From: Chloroflexota bacterium
Lineage (GTDB): Bacteria > Chloroflexota > Anaerolineae > Anaerolineales > Villigracilaceae
Reading direction: 5' to 3'
Assembly: GCA_019873655.1 (NCBI GenBank)
Contig: JAIOAU010000006.1
Coordinates: 1-64,000 of the forward strand
DNA: 64,000 nt
The notes beneath the pieces are model-generated. The model was given only the letters and a program-made list of their open reading frames with translations. It made no database searches and was not told the DNA's origin. The position numbers were made by a program, and so were the translations under genes. Positions 41,152-50,371 of this stretch are shown here, in pieces; the stretch's first letter is position 1, and the number at the start of each line of letters is the position of its first letter.

Positions 41152-43086
41152 ATGCGCGCGGTCAAGCGGATTTATGTCTATGCTATCAGCCTCATCAGCC
41201 TGGAGGTGGTGCTGTGGGGCATGATTGGCCTGATGCGCTCGATGTTCTCTCACCATGCGCTGAGCGGCAACGTCAGCCTTCTTGCGGCGGCGCTCTCGCT
41301 GATTCTGGTCGGCGTGCCGGTTTTCCTCGTCCACTGGCTGTGGGCGCAGCGCGATGCTGCCCGCGAGATAGACGAACGCGCCTCGGCGGTGCGGGCGCTC
41401 TTCCTGTACGGCGCTTTGCTGGGGACGCTGATTCCGGCGGCCCAGAACCTGGCGGCGATCATCAACCGCCTGTTGATGCCGGCCTTCCACGCCCCGCTCT
41501 ATCGCGCCGTCTTGGGCGGCGGGCAAAGCCTGAGCGACAATCTGATTGCCCTGTTCATCAACCTGCTGGTCGCCGCCTATCTCCTCTTCGTCTTGCGCGC
41601 CGACTGGAAAATCGTCACGCCCCCCGACGCCTTCCGCCTGGTGCGGCGCGTCTATCGCTACCTGTGGGTCTTCTACGGCCTGGGCGTGCTGGTCGTCGGC
41701 GTCCAGCAACTGCTTCGCTTCGTCATCGAGTGGGCGGGCAAGGCGGCCGCGCCGACGACGCTCGTCATGCTCGATTTGCGCGTCCTGGCGGCCAACGGTC
41801 TGGCGCTCGCCCTGGTCGGCGCGCCGATTTGGGCCGCCGCCTGGCTGACGGTGCAGCGCTCGCTGAGCGAGACGGAGGAACGCGCCTCCCTGCTGCGCCT
41901 GGGCGTCCTCTACTTCCTGTCGCTGGCGGGCGTGACGACCGTCCTCTCGGCGGGCGGGATCGTCGTCCGCCTCTTGGCGCGCCTCCTGCTCGGAGAGCAG
42001 ATCGGCCTCGGCGCGGCGTTGAGTGAACTCAGCGCGCCCCTCTCCATCGGCCTTCCCATCGGCGGCGTGTGGGCCTATTACGGCCATTGGCTGAGCCGAA
42101 CGATGAAAGAAGTCCCCGACGCCCCGCGCCGGGCCGGCATGCGGCGGCTGTATTTCTACATTCTCTCGGCGGTTGGATTGACCGCCACGTTCATCGGCCT
42201 GAACATGCTGCTCGACTTTTCGCTCGATGCGCCCAGGCACTCGCTCATGTGGTGGCACAGTCTGCGCCTGCAACTGGCGACCGCCCTGGCCATCCTGGCC
42301 GCCGGGCTTCCGCTCTGGCTGTCCGCCTGGCTGCCGATGCAGGCCGAGGCGCTCGCTCCAGGCGAAACCGGCGACCACGCCCGCCGCTCGTTGACCCGCA
42401 GAATTTACCTCTATCTAGCGCTCTTCGTCAGCGTGATCGGCATGATGACCTCGGCGGGCGTCTTGATCTTTGTCCTGCTTCAGATTCTGCTCGGCAGCCC
42501 GCCGGATGACTTGTTGATCGCGGTGGACAGCCTGCGGACTCTCTTCTGGTTCGTCCTGCTGGGCGTTTACCATATCACCGTCCTGCGCGCCGACGGCCGC
42601 CGGGCTGCCAGCGCCCTGGCCGAAAAGCACGCCGCCTTCCCGGTTCTGGTCTTCGATCCCAGCGACGGAGCCTTCGCGGCGGCCGTCCAGGCGGCGATTC
42701 GCAAAGCCGCCCCCGGCCTCCCCGTCGCCGTCCAGGCGGCGGACCAGCCCGTCCCGCCGCAGACGTCGGCTCGGGCGGTCATCCTGCCTGGCGACCTGAC
42801 GCTGCTGCCTCCGCCGGCGCTGCGTTCCTGGCTCGAAACCTACACCGGCAGCCGCATCGTCGTCCCGCGCCCGGCGCCCGGCTGGGTCTGGGCTGGCGGA
42901 TTCAGAGAAAACGCGGCCCTGGCGCAGGCGGCGCAGGCCGTGCGTCAACTGGCCGAGGGTCAGGATGTGCGCCTAGCGGCGGGCAACCCGGCGGCGATGG
43001 TGGTGGTGTACATCCTGGCGGGCTTTGGCGCCCTGCCGATTCTGGGATTTCTGATTTCGCTCGCCCTCTCATTTGTCGTCCGCTGA
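41152..43086 (+). CDS. multi-TM protein with repeated DUF5671-like domains
   Basis: A 644-residue membrane protein with about fifteen hydrophobic segments built from repeated units starting R-R-[IL]Y-Y: AVKRIYVYAISLISLEVVLW (residue 3), LVRRVYRYLWVFYGLGVLVV, GMRRLYFYILSAVGLTATFI and LTRRIYLYLALFVSVIGMMT. Each repeat has a WLPMQ- or HWLWAQRD-type loop. The last 130 residues are soluble with a final TM. Function unknown; RBS GAGGAGG precedes the ATG. Confidence 0.8.
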   Translation: MRAVKRIYVYAISLISLEVVLWGMIGLMRSMFSHHALSGNVSLLAAALSLILVGVPVFLVHWLWAQRDAAREIDERASAVRALFLYGALLGTLIPAAQNLAAIINRLLMPAFHAPLYRAVLGGGQSLSDNLIALFINLLVAAYLLFVLRADWKIVTPPDAFRLVRRVYRYLWVFYGLGVLVVGVQQLLRFVIEWAGKAAAPTTLVMLDLRVLAANGLALALVGAPIWAAAWLTVQRSLSETEERASLLRLGVLYFLSLAGVTTVLSAGGIVVRLLARLLLGEQIGLGAALSELSAPLSIGLPIGGVWAYYGHWLSRTMKEVPDAPRRAGMRRLYFYILSAVGLTATFIGLNMLLDFSLDAPRHSLMWWHSLRLQLATALAILAAGLPLWLSAWLPMQAEALAPGETGDHARRSLTRRIYLYLALFVSVIGMMTSAGVLIFVLLQILLGSPPDDLLIAVDSLRTLFWFVLLGVYHITVLRADGRRAASALAEKHAAFPVLVFDPSDGAFAAAVQAAIRKAAPGLPVAVQAADQPVPPQTSARAVILPGDLTLLPPPALRSWLETYTGSRIVVPRPAPGWVWAGGFRENAALAQAAQAVRQLAEGQDVRLAAGNPAAMVVVYILAGFGALPILGFLISLALSFVVR

Positions 43087-43092
43087 GCCACT

Positions 43093-43120
43093 TTTCACTT
43101 TACCGGTCTCAGGATATACT
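43093..43120 (+). promoter_or_regulatory. probable promoter of dnaN
   Basis: TTTCAC (43093-43098) and TATACT (43115-43120) are separated by 16 nt, 57 nt before the ATG. The -35 is weak. Confidence 0.45.
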
Positions 43121-43176
43121 TATCTATATTCACTTGTGGCTGAATCCACCCACCCCCCATCACGAGGACAGAGACG

Positions 43177-44307
43177 ATGAAAGTCACCGTACTGCAAGAG
43201 AATCTGGCTCATGGGCTGAGCATCGTATCGCGGGCCGTCTCGCCGCGCAGCACCTTGCCGGTGCTGGGCAACGTCTTGATCGCCACCGACGAAGGCCGCC
43301 TGCGGCTCTCGGCCACCAACCTCGAACTGGGCATCACCTGTTGGATTGGAGCCAAAATCGAGGAAGAAGGCTCGACCACCGTCCCAGCCCGTACCTTCGC
43401 GGACCTGGTCAGCACGCTGCCGGCCGAACCGGTCAACCTGAGCCTGAACCCCGCCACCCAGACCCTCAACGTCCGCTGCGGCACGTCCAACACGGACATC
43501 AAGTGCATCGACGCCCAGGAATTCCCGCCCCTGCCCGTCCCCGACCTGGAGGGGGCCGTCCACATCAACGTGGCCGACTTCAAAGAGATGATTCAGCAGG
43601 TCGTCTTTGCCGCCTCGGTGGATGAGGCCCGGCCGGTGCTGATGGGCGTCCTGATGACCATCGAGGGCGACACGCTGACGATGGCCGCTGCCGACGGTTT
43701 CCGCCTCTCGGTGCGCAAGGGGACGCTCTCGCAGCCGGCCGCCCAGCCGGTCAGCGCCATCATCCCGGCCCGCGCCCTGAGCGAACTGGCGCGCGTCGCC
43801 GCCGACGGCGGCGAGAGCATCGCCATGATTCTGCCCAAGGGCCGCGGCCAGGTCGTCTTCCGCATGAAGGACGTCGAGGTGGTCTCGCAGTTGATCGACG
43901 GCACCTTCCCCGACTATCAGCAGATCATCCCGCGCTCCTACAAGTCCCGCACCATCCTTTCGACCCCGGCCCTGCTCAAGGCCTGCAAACAAGCCGAAAT
44001 CTTCGCCCGCGAAGGCTCCAACGTCGCCCGCCTGAACATCAAATCCGCCGGCGACCTGGAACCCGGTTCGGTCGAGATTTCTGCCCAGTCGGAGGAGACC
44101 GGCTCGAACGAGACCATCGTCGCGGCGACGATCGAGGGCGTCGGCCTGCTGATCGCCTTCAACGTGCGCTACCTGCGCGAGGTCCTGGAGGTCATCAAGA
44201 CCCCCAACGTGGCCCTCGAGACGACCGCCCCGAACGCTCCCGGCGTCATCCGCCCGGTCGGCGACGACAATTTCCTGCACGTCATCATGCCGATGCATTT
44301 GGGGTGA
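43177..44307 (+). CDS. dnaN: DNA polymerase III beta sliding clamp
   Basis: A 376-residue clamp. It begins MKVTVLQENLAHGLSIVSRAV and has the family's PVLGNVLI, LTMAAADGFRLSVRKG and IDGTFPDYQQIIPRSYKS, ending VRPVGDDNFLHVIMPMHL-like (IRPVGDDNFLHVIMPMHL). Three clamp domains of about 125 residues are evident. It tethers polymerase III to DNA. It has a terminator directly downstream, and dnaA/recF are not adjacent. Confidence 0.97.
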   Translation: MKVTVLQENLAHGLSIVSRAVSPRSTLPVLGNVLIATDEGRLRLSATNLELGITCWIGAKIEEEGSTTVPARTFADLVSTLPAEPVNLSLNPATQTLNVRCGTSNTDIKCIDAQEFPPLPVPDLEGAVHINVADFKEMIQQVVFAASVDEARPVLMGVLMTIEGDTLTMAAADGFRLSVRKGTLSQPAAQPVSAIIPARALSELARVAADGGESIAMILPKGRGQVVFRMKDVEVVSQLIDGTFPDYQQIIPRSYKSRTILSTPALLKACKQAEIFAREGSNVARLNIKSAGDLEPGSVEISAQSEETGSNETIVAATIEGVGLLIAFNVRYLREVLEVIKTPNVALETTAPNAPGVIRPVGDDNFLHVIMPMHLG

Positions 44308-44349
44308 ATCAGTCATCAGTCATTGGTCGTCCGTCTTCAGTCGATGGAT

Positions 44350-44379
44350 GCGCCCGCGCTCCCCGCCGGGCGCTTTTCT
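44350..44379 (+). terminator. dnaN terminator
   Basis: Stem GCGCCC/GGGCGC around a C-rich loop, with a TTTTCT tail. Confidence 0.7.
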
Positions 44380-44437
44380 GTTATACTGAATATGCGCCTT
44401 ACCGTTCACTATTCACTCCTCACTATTTACTTCCTCT

Positions 44438-46750
44438 ATGACCCTCCCCGTCTCCTCCGACCGCGTCTTGCAGATTTATCTGACCATCCGCCAGTATCCC
44501 ATCCTGCGCGATCGCATCCGGGCGCGCATGCGCCGCGAACTCTTCGAACGCGGCATCATCACGCCGGAGGCCTTCGAGGCCGACGTGCGCGAAAAGGCCA
44601 TTCAGTCGCAGAAGCGCGAGGGACTGCATGATCCCTTCGCTGAGGAACCCTACGACGTCTGGGAAAAACGCCTGCACCGCGTCCGCGACGCCCTGACCGA
44701 TTTCTACTTCGCCTACAACCTCCTGCAGGAGGATTTCGAGCGCATCATCAAAGAAATCCTCAACGAACGCGGCGAAACCCCTGACCTGATCACCTTCAAC
44801 CCCGAACTGGCCCCGCAGGACATGCTCTTCGAGCAGGCCGAGAGCATCGAACGCATGCCGGCCTCCAAACGCCGCAAGTACGAGGCCCGTTTGCAGGAAA
44901 TCAAAGTTGTCCTGATTCGCACGATGATCAGCGACCAACTGGCTTACGTCAACATCGCCCGCAAGTGGTTCACCGTCGAAGACCTGCGCCAGATTTACAG
45001 CCGCAAAATCGGCTACGGCAAGATCGGCGGCAAGTCGGCCGGGATGATGCTGGCCTACCGCATCCTGCGCGAGGCCGCCCCGCCCGAGGTCCGCGCCGCC
45101 CTGCGCATTCCCGAATCCTACTTCCTGGCCTCCGACTTGTTCTACACCTTCATGTCGGCCAATGGGCTGATGCATTGGTCGGACCAAAAATACAAGACCG
45201 AAAAGGAGATGCGCAGCGAGTATCCCAACATCGTGCGCGACTTCGTGCGCGGCAAATTCCCCGGCGACATCCTCGACCGCCTGCGCGAAATCCTGGCCGA
45301 GGCCGGCAAGCGCCCGCTCATCGTCCGTTCTTCCAGTCTATTGGAGGACAATTACGGCACTTCCTTTGCCGGCAAGTACGATTCCTACTTCTGCCCGAAC
45401 CAGGGGACGCCCGAAGAAAACCTGGCCGCCCTGACCGAGGCCATCGCCCGCGTCTACGCCTCCTGCCTCAACCCCAACGCCCTGCTCTATCGTCATCACA
45501 AGGGCCTGGTGGACTACGATGAGCGCATCGCCGTCCTGTTGCAATGCGTGGAGGGCGAGACGTTCGGCCGCTATTTCCTGCCCCAGGTGTCGGGCGTGGC
45601 CTTCAGCCGCAACCTCTACCGCTGGTCGCCGCAGATTCGCAAAGAGGACGGCTTCGCCCGCCTGGTCTGGGGCCTGGGGACGCGCGCCGTGGACACGGTC
45701 GGCGACGACTATCCCCGCCTGGTGGCGCTCAGCCATCCGCTGCTCCACCCGGCCGATTCGGCCAAGGCCATCCGCCGTCATTCCCAGCAAAAGGTGGATG
45801 TCCTCGACCTGGCCGACAACAAATTCAAAACGCTGCCGGTCGGCGAAGTGCTCGACAAAACGTACCCGGCGCTGCGTTATCTGGCGCAGGTGGACGAAGG
45901 CGGCTACCTGGCCTCCTTGCGCACCAACCTGGTGGACATGAACCGCCTGGTCATCACCTTCGATGACTTGCTGCGCCGCACCTCGTTCGCCGAGATTCTG
46001 CGCACCATGTTGAAAACCCTCGAATTCCATTTCAACACGCCGGTGGACACCGAATTCACTGCCGAGATTCTCGACCCGCATGCCCTGCGCCCGAGCGTGC
46101 AGATCACCCTCTTGCAGTGCCGTCCCCAAAGTCACCTGGACGAAAAGGATCAGATTGCCCTGCCGTCCCACATCCCGACCGCCGACATCATCTTTGCCAC
46201 TCAATACATGGTGCCGCGCGGCAAAGTGGAGGGAATCGCCTATGTCCTGTTCGTGCCGCCGGAGGGATACTTCGGCCTGCAATCCGCCGCCGAGCGCGCC
46301 AAACTCGAACGCGCCATCGGCGCGCTCAACGCCGCCCTGAAGGACGAATGCTTCATTTGCGTCGGCCCCGGCCGCTGGGGCACCTCCACCCCCGACCTGG
46401 GCGTCCATATCGCCTACGGCGACATCTACCACACCCGCGCCCTGGTCGAGTTGACCGGCGAGGGCGTCGGCCCGGCCCTCGAACCGTCCTTCGGCACGCA
46501 CTTTTTCCAGGACCTGATGGAAGCCCACATCTACCCCCTGGCCATTACCCTCGGCGAAAACGGCTCGGTCTTCAACCGCAAATTCTTCTACGAGACCCCC
46601 AACCGGCTGACCGATTTTCTGCCCCCCGACGCCTGCCTCGAAAAGTGCTTGCGCCTGATTCGGGTGGACGATTTCCGCCCGAATCACCGCCTGACCCTGA
46701 TCATGGACGACGAACGGAACAAGGCCGTCGCCTTCCTGACCCCCGCCTGA
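44438..46750 (+). CDS. PEP synthase/pyruvate phosphate dikinase N-domain-like protein
   Basis: A 770-residue protein. Residues about 190-540 hold a PPDK_N (ATP-grasp) domain: GGKSAGMMLAYRIL, LIVRSSSLLEDNYGTSFAGK and the substrate-loop VSGVAFSRNLYRWSP; VTLLQCRPQ-like ITLLQCRPQS closes it. The swivelling phosphohistidine and PEP-binding domains of a full PPDK are missing. The N-terminal 190 and C-terminal 200 residues are specific to this family. ATG at 44438 follows an AT-rich repeat (TCACTATTCACTCCTCACTA). The phosphoryl acceptor is unknown. Confidence 0.75.
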   Translation: MTLPVSSDRVLQIYLTIRQYPILRDRIRARMRRELFERGIITPEAFEADVREKAIQSQKREGLHDPFAEEPYDVWEKRLHRVRDALTDFYFAYNLLQEDFERIIKEILNERGETPDLITFNPELAPQDMLFEQAESIERMPASKRRKYEARLQEIKVVLIRTMISDQLAYVNIARKWFTVEDLRQIYSRKIGYGKIGGKSAGMMLAYRILREAAPPEVRAALRIPESYFLASDLFYTFMSANGLMHWSDQKYKTEKEMRSEYPNIVRDFVRGKFPGDILDRLREILAEAGKRPLIVRSSSLLEDNYGTSFAGKYDSYFCPNQGTPEENLAALTEAIARVYASCLNPNALLYRHHKGLVDYDERIAVLLQCVEGETFGRYFLPQVSGVAFSRNLYRWSPQIRKEDGFARLVWGLGTRAVDTVGDDYPRLVALSHPLLHPADSAKAIRRHSQQKVDVLDLADNKFKTLPVGEVLDKTYPALRYLAQVDEGGYLASLRTNLVDMNRLVITFDDLLRRTSFAEILRTMLKTLEFHFNTPVDTEFTAEILDPHALRPSVQITLLQCRPQSHLDEKDQIALPSHIPTADIIFATQYMVPRGKVEGIAYVLFVPPEGYFGLQSAAERAKLERAIGALNAALKDECFICVGPGRWGTSTPDLGVHIAYGDIYHTRALVELTGEGVGPALEPSFGTHFFQDLMEAHIYPLAITLGENGSVFNRKFFYETPNRLTDFLPPDACLEKCLRLIRVDDFRPNHRLTLIMDDERNKAVAFLTPA

Positions 46751-46757
46751 GCCCCGC

Positions 46758-48008
46758 TCACGGCGAGGCGGGCGGCAGCGCGACCTTGAAACAAGCCCCC
46801 TTGCCCAGCCCTTCGCTTTCCGCCCAGATGTGCCCCCCATGGGCCGCGACGATGCCCTGGGCAATCGTCAGCCCGATTCCCAGCCCGCCGTGACGGCGGG
46901 TCATGTGCGCCTCGACCTGGTAGAACTCCTGGAAGATTTTGCGCAATTCGGAGGGGGCGATGCCTACTCCTTCATCTTTAACCCAGGCCAGCACTTGACC
47001 GTCCTCCAGCCGCGCTCCGACCGAGATGTTCCCATCGGCCGGCGAAAAGCGGACGGCGTTGTTCAGCAGGTTGACGAAGACCAGATTGAGTTTTTCGGGG
47101 TCGGCCTCCACCTGCAAGGGTTCGGCCGGCAGGTCGAGGACGATGTGCTGACTTTTGGCGTCTGCCAGCGAGCGAATCTCGTTGCAGGCGGCCTGCAAGA
47201 CCATCTGGATCGGGATGGTCAGGCGGTGCAGGACCATCTCGCGCGCCCGCAGCATGTTCAGGTTGGTCATCGCGTCGACCAGCGTGCGCATTTGCATGGC
47301 GGCGTTGAGCACGTGGCGGGCGTGTTCGGAAAGTTCCCCCGGCGATTCCTCCTGCAAGAAAGTCGCATAGCCGATGATGATTCCCAGCGGCGTGCGCAAC
47401 TCGTGGGAAGCCAGCGCCAGGAAATTGGTCTTCAACTGGTCGGCGGCCTGAATCTCCTCGTAGGCCTGGCGCAACTCATGCACCAGGCGGGCGTTTTCGA
47501 TGGCGACGGCGGCCTGCGAGGCGATGATGCTCAGCAAATCCACATCCGCCTCGTCGAACTCGCCTCGCCGCTTGTTGATGGCCTCCAGCACGCCGGTCAG
47601 GCGGTCCTTGATGCGCATCGGCACGCCAATCAGCGAGTGGACGTTGACGCCTACGTGACGGGCTACCATCGGAAAGTGGCGCGGGTCGTTTTGCACATCG
47701 TTGAGGATCAACGGCCGGTTCTCGCGGAAGATTTTCCCCGCCACGCTTCCCTCCAGCGGCACCGGAATCTCCGACAGTTTGCGCGGATCCGAGCCGGTCG
47801 CCGCCGAGAAGACCAGCCGCCCTTGAATCTCGTCATAGAGCAGAATCGAGACCGATTCGCAGTCGAGCAGTTCGGCTGCCGTCCCGATGATGAATTGCAG
47901 CAATTCCTGTTCGTCCAGCGTGGAGTTCAGCGTCACGCTGATCTCGATCAGGCGCGCCAGTTGTTCGGCTGCCTGGCGCAGGGAATTCTCGGATGCAGGA
48001 GTCTCCAT
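46758..48008 (-). CDS. GAF-domain sensor histidine kinase
   Basis: A 416-residue soluble kinase. A GAF domain occupies about residues 20-170 (ESVSILLYDEIQGRLVFSA to SQAAVAIENARL). The H-box is ASHELRTPLGIIIGYATFL, the N-box NLLNNAVRFSP, and the G boxes WVKDEGVGI and GGLGIGLTIAQGIVAAHGG. There is no TM segment or adjacent response regulator, so it is an orphan. Its 3' end abuts that of the convergent PPDK-like gene. Confidence 0.93.
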   Translation of the reverse strand: METPASENSLRQAAEQLARLIEISVTLNSTLDEQELLQFIIGTAAELLDCESVSILLYDEIQGRLVFSAATGSDPRKLSEIPVPLEGSVAGKIFRENRPLILNDVQNDPRHFPMVARHVGVNVHSLIGVPMRIKDRLTGVLEAINKRRGEFDEADVDLLSIIASQAAVAIENARLVHELRQAYEEIQAADQLKTNFLALASHELRTPLGIIIGYATFLQEESPGELSEHARHVLNAAMQMRTLVDAMTNLNMLRAREMVLHRLTIPIQMVLQAACNEIRSLADAKSQHIVLDLPAEPLQVEADPEKLNLVFVNLLNNAVRFSPADGNISVGARLEDGQVLAWVKDEGVGIAPSELRKIFQEFYQVEAHMTRRHGGLGIGLTIAQGIVAAHGGHIWAESEGLGKGACFKVALPPASP

Positions 48009-48113
48009 GCTTATAGTGTAGCCTGAAACAGAAGCGGAAGCAAGCGGATTTCAGCCTCCTGCCCGTTTTCGCCAGGCCAAACCGTTGGGTCGTCAGGATA
48101 TTGATTCAGGAGT

Positions 48114-48244
48114 TGTTTCTTCGGGGGCTTAGCCCCCGAAGAAACATTAACTCAGCCTCCGAAGGAACGAGCGTTGGACTTCGTCCCCGAAGGAGCAAGG
48201 GGTTGTCCAAAAAGTAGGGCTGCCCCATCTTTTGGGACAGCCCC
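48114..48244 (+). mobile_element. MITE-like element GGGGCTGTC, copy 2 (short)
   Basis: It begins at the TTTCTTCGGGGGC-TTA-GCCCCCGAAGAAAC hairpin and runs through GTTGGACTTCGTCCCCGAAG to GGGACAGCCCC, matching the right part of copy 3. The left third is missing. It lies between the histidine kinase start and the acetyltransferase stop. Confidence 0.75.
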
Positions 48245-48246
48245 TC

Positions 48247-49395
48247 TCACCGACCTGGCGGATCGGGGACGATTTCTTTTTCGTAGAACCGGTAGCGCTT
48301 GTAGATTTTCGCCCCCATGCGCAGAGCCAGCGGACGCGTGTCGGGGTTGTTTTCCCCCGTCAGGGACAGGTCGGCCCAGCGATAGCCTTTCGCCGCCGCC
48401 CGCACGGCCATTTCGGCGAACAGCAGCACGCCGACCCCTGTGTCCCAGTATTCGGGCAGGACGATCACGCTTTTGATGGCGAGGCTCTGCGGCCGATGCC
48501 TGGCATAGCGCAAGGCGCGCAGGTAGTCCCAGGGATAGCGCAGACCGTTGAGGTGAATCAAGACCTCGTTCAGGTTGGGGACGGCTGGGAACCAGCCGGC
48601 GGGCCGCCCGTCCACTTCGGCGAACAGGACCAGGTCCGGGTCGACCACGTCCAGCATCGGCAGGACCATCGCTTCGATGTCGGCGCGCGTGTAGGGGGTG
48701 AAGTCGGGGAAGTGGGCCAGGCCGCGGTTCTGCAATTCGAGGATGCGCTCGATTTCGCCGTCGCGGTCGGACAGGTTCGCGCCGCGGACGCGCAGGTTGG
48801 GCTTGCGGCGGCGAATCTGCTCGGCCAGGCGCAGCAGACGGCGGACGGGAGGCTGCTCGAGGTCGATTTCGATAGCGTAAGCCAGGCCGTCGTCGCCGCA
48901 CTTGCGGAAGCCGTAGCGTTCGAAGAAGGCCGGATAGTAGGGCGGGTTGTGGCCGCAATAGACCGCCGCCGGGCGGTCGCGGCCTTCGATCAGCACCCCG
49001 CGCCCGTCCTCGCGGTCGAGGTTGTAGGTGCCGACCAGCCGCCGCAAGCCGCGGGCGCGCCCCCAGGCCTCGGCCTGGGCGAAGAGCGCCTCGGCCACGG
49101 CGTAGTCCTCCACGCATTCGAAGAAGCCAATCTGGCATTCACCGAAGCCGCGGCTGCGGGTGGCGGAGAGATCCTCGCCGCAGGAGATCGTCCCGGCCGG
49201 GCGGCCGTCCTTCCAGGCCAGGAACAGGTCGGCCTGGCCGTGGACGAAGAATTTTCCCCGCCGGGGGTCGATCATCTTCCGGCGTTCCGGCAAGAGCGGC
49301 GGGACCCAGAGCGGGTCGCCCTGGTAGATTTTCCAGGGGAAGGTCAGGAAGAGGGACTTTTCACGGGCGGTGCGGACGGGGCGGACGGCGATCAT
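48247..49395 (-). CDS. N-acetyltransferase-like protein (GNAT fold)
   Basis: A 382-residue protein. It begins with KSLFLTFPWKIYQGDPLWVP and LFLAWKDGRPAGTISC, a form I know from GNAT-like proteins of about 380 residues. The second half has AEVDGRPAGWFPAVPNLNEV, IKSVIVLPEYWDTGVGVLLF and GYRWADLSLTGENNPDTR, typical of a second acetyl-CoA-binding fold. The substrate is unknown. The gene follows the CitE-like gene on the same strand, 67 nt away. Confidence 0.7.
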   Translation of the reverse strand: MIAVRPVRTAREKSLFLTFPWKIYQGDPLWVPPLLPERRKMIDPRRGKFFVHGQADLFLAWKDGRPAGTISCGEDLSATRSRGFGECQIGFFECVEDYAVAEALFAQAEAWGRARGLRRLVGTYNLDREDGRGVLIEGRDRPAAVYCGHNPPYYPAFFERYGFRKCGDDGLAYAIEIDLEQPPVRRLLRLAEQIRRRKPNLRVRGANLSDRDGEIERILELQNRGLAHFPDFTPYTRADIEAMVLPMLDVVDPDLVLFAEVDGRPAGWFPAVPNLNEVLIHLNGLRYPWDYLRALRYARHRPQSLAIKSVIVLPEYWDTGVGVLLFAEMAVRAAAKGYRWADLSLTGENNPDTRPLALRMGAKIYKRYRFYEKEIVPDPPGR

Positions 49396-49462
49396 GGGGC
49401 TTTAGAGAATTCCTTTGCGGCGTCGAATGGGGCGAAGAGGCTGCTGCTTTTTCGGGCAGATT

Positions 49463-50332
49463 TCATAGTTTTCCTGCCGCGCGCGCCCGTTCCAGGACGC
49501 CCTGGGCGGCGCGGACGAGCGGCAGGTCGATCATCTCGCCGTCCAGGGCAAAGGCGCCGCGGCCATCCTTTTGATGGGCCTCGAAGGCCTCTACCAGCCG
49601 CTGCGCCCGCGCAATCGCCTCGTCGCTGGGGGTGAAGGCCTCCTGCACCGGCCCGACCTGCGCCGGGTGGATGGTCTGTTTGCCGGTGTAGCCCAGTTGC
49701 GCCCCGAACTCGGCCTCGCGGCGGACGCGCGCCAGGTCGCGGAAGTCGGTCGTGACCATGTCGATGGCCTGCAGGCCGAAGGCCTTGGCGTGGGTGACGA
49801 CCGCCGAGCGGGCGTAGAACAGTTCCCAAGCGTCGGGCGTGCGCGTCGCCCCGATGCTGACGGCGAAGTCCTCGCCGCCGAAGATGAGGGCGTCCAGGCG
49901 CGGGTGGGCGGCGATTTCCTTCAGGTTCAGGATGCCGCGCGCCGTCTCCACGTCCACGATGATGCGGATCGAATTGACCGGCCAGCCGTTGGCCAGTTCG
50001 GCGGCTTCGATCCGCTCGGCGGCCCACTGAATCTGCTCGGCCGATTCGATCTTGGGGATGACGATTCCATCCGGGCGGAAGGGCAGGACGGCGGCCAGGT
50101 CGTCGGCCTCCAGCCCCGAGCCGACGCGGTTGATGCGGGCCAGTTTTTCGGCGCGGCCGAAATCCAGTTCGCGCAGCGCGGCGGCGATGCTAGCGCGCGC
50201 CTCGGCCTTGCGGTTCTGCGCCACGCCGTCTTCCATGTCCATGCAGATGCAGTCGACGCCAATCGAGATGGCTTTTTCGATTTTGTGCCGGTCGTCGCCG
50301 GGCATGTAGAGCAGGGCTCGTCGGGCGTGCAT
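49463..50332 (-). CDS. HpcH/HpaI-CitE family CoA ester lyase
   Basis: A 289-residue TIM-barrel enzyme. It has RRALLYMPGDDRHKIEKA, CICMDMEDGVAQNRKAEAR (metal and substrate loop), the RINRVGSG strand, DGIVIPKIESAEQI with metal-binding Glu, DVETARGILNLKEIA and IFGGEDFAVSIGA, ending GYTGKQTIHPAQVGPV. It cleaves or condenses beta-hydroxyacyl-CoA thioesters such as malyl- or citramalyl-CoA; which one cannot be told. It is divergent from the SGNH-like gene. Confidence 0.9.
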   Translation of the reverse strand: MHARRALLYMPGDDRHKIEKAISIGVDCICMDMEDGVAQNRKAEARASIAAALRELDFGRAEKLARINRVGSGLEADDLAAVLPFRPDGIVIPKIESAEQIQWAAERIEAAELANGWPVNSIRIIVDVETARGILNLKEIAAHPRLDALIFGGEDFAVSIGATRTPDAWELFYARSAVVTHAKAFGLQAIDMVTTDFRDLARVRREAEFGAQLGYTGKQTIHPAQVGPVQEAFTPSDEAIARAQRLVEAFEAHQKDGRGAFALDGEMIDLPLVRAAQGVLERARAAGKL

Positions 50333-50371
50333 AAAGATTCCTCCGTTTGAACGGCCCCATTATAATTTGAG

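Noticed and set aside
44990-46100. Additional ORFs on both strands within the PPDK-like gene
   Set aside because: Shadow frames with Arg/Pro/Ser bias; the PPDK_N motifs fix the real frame.
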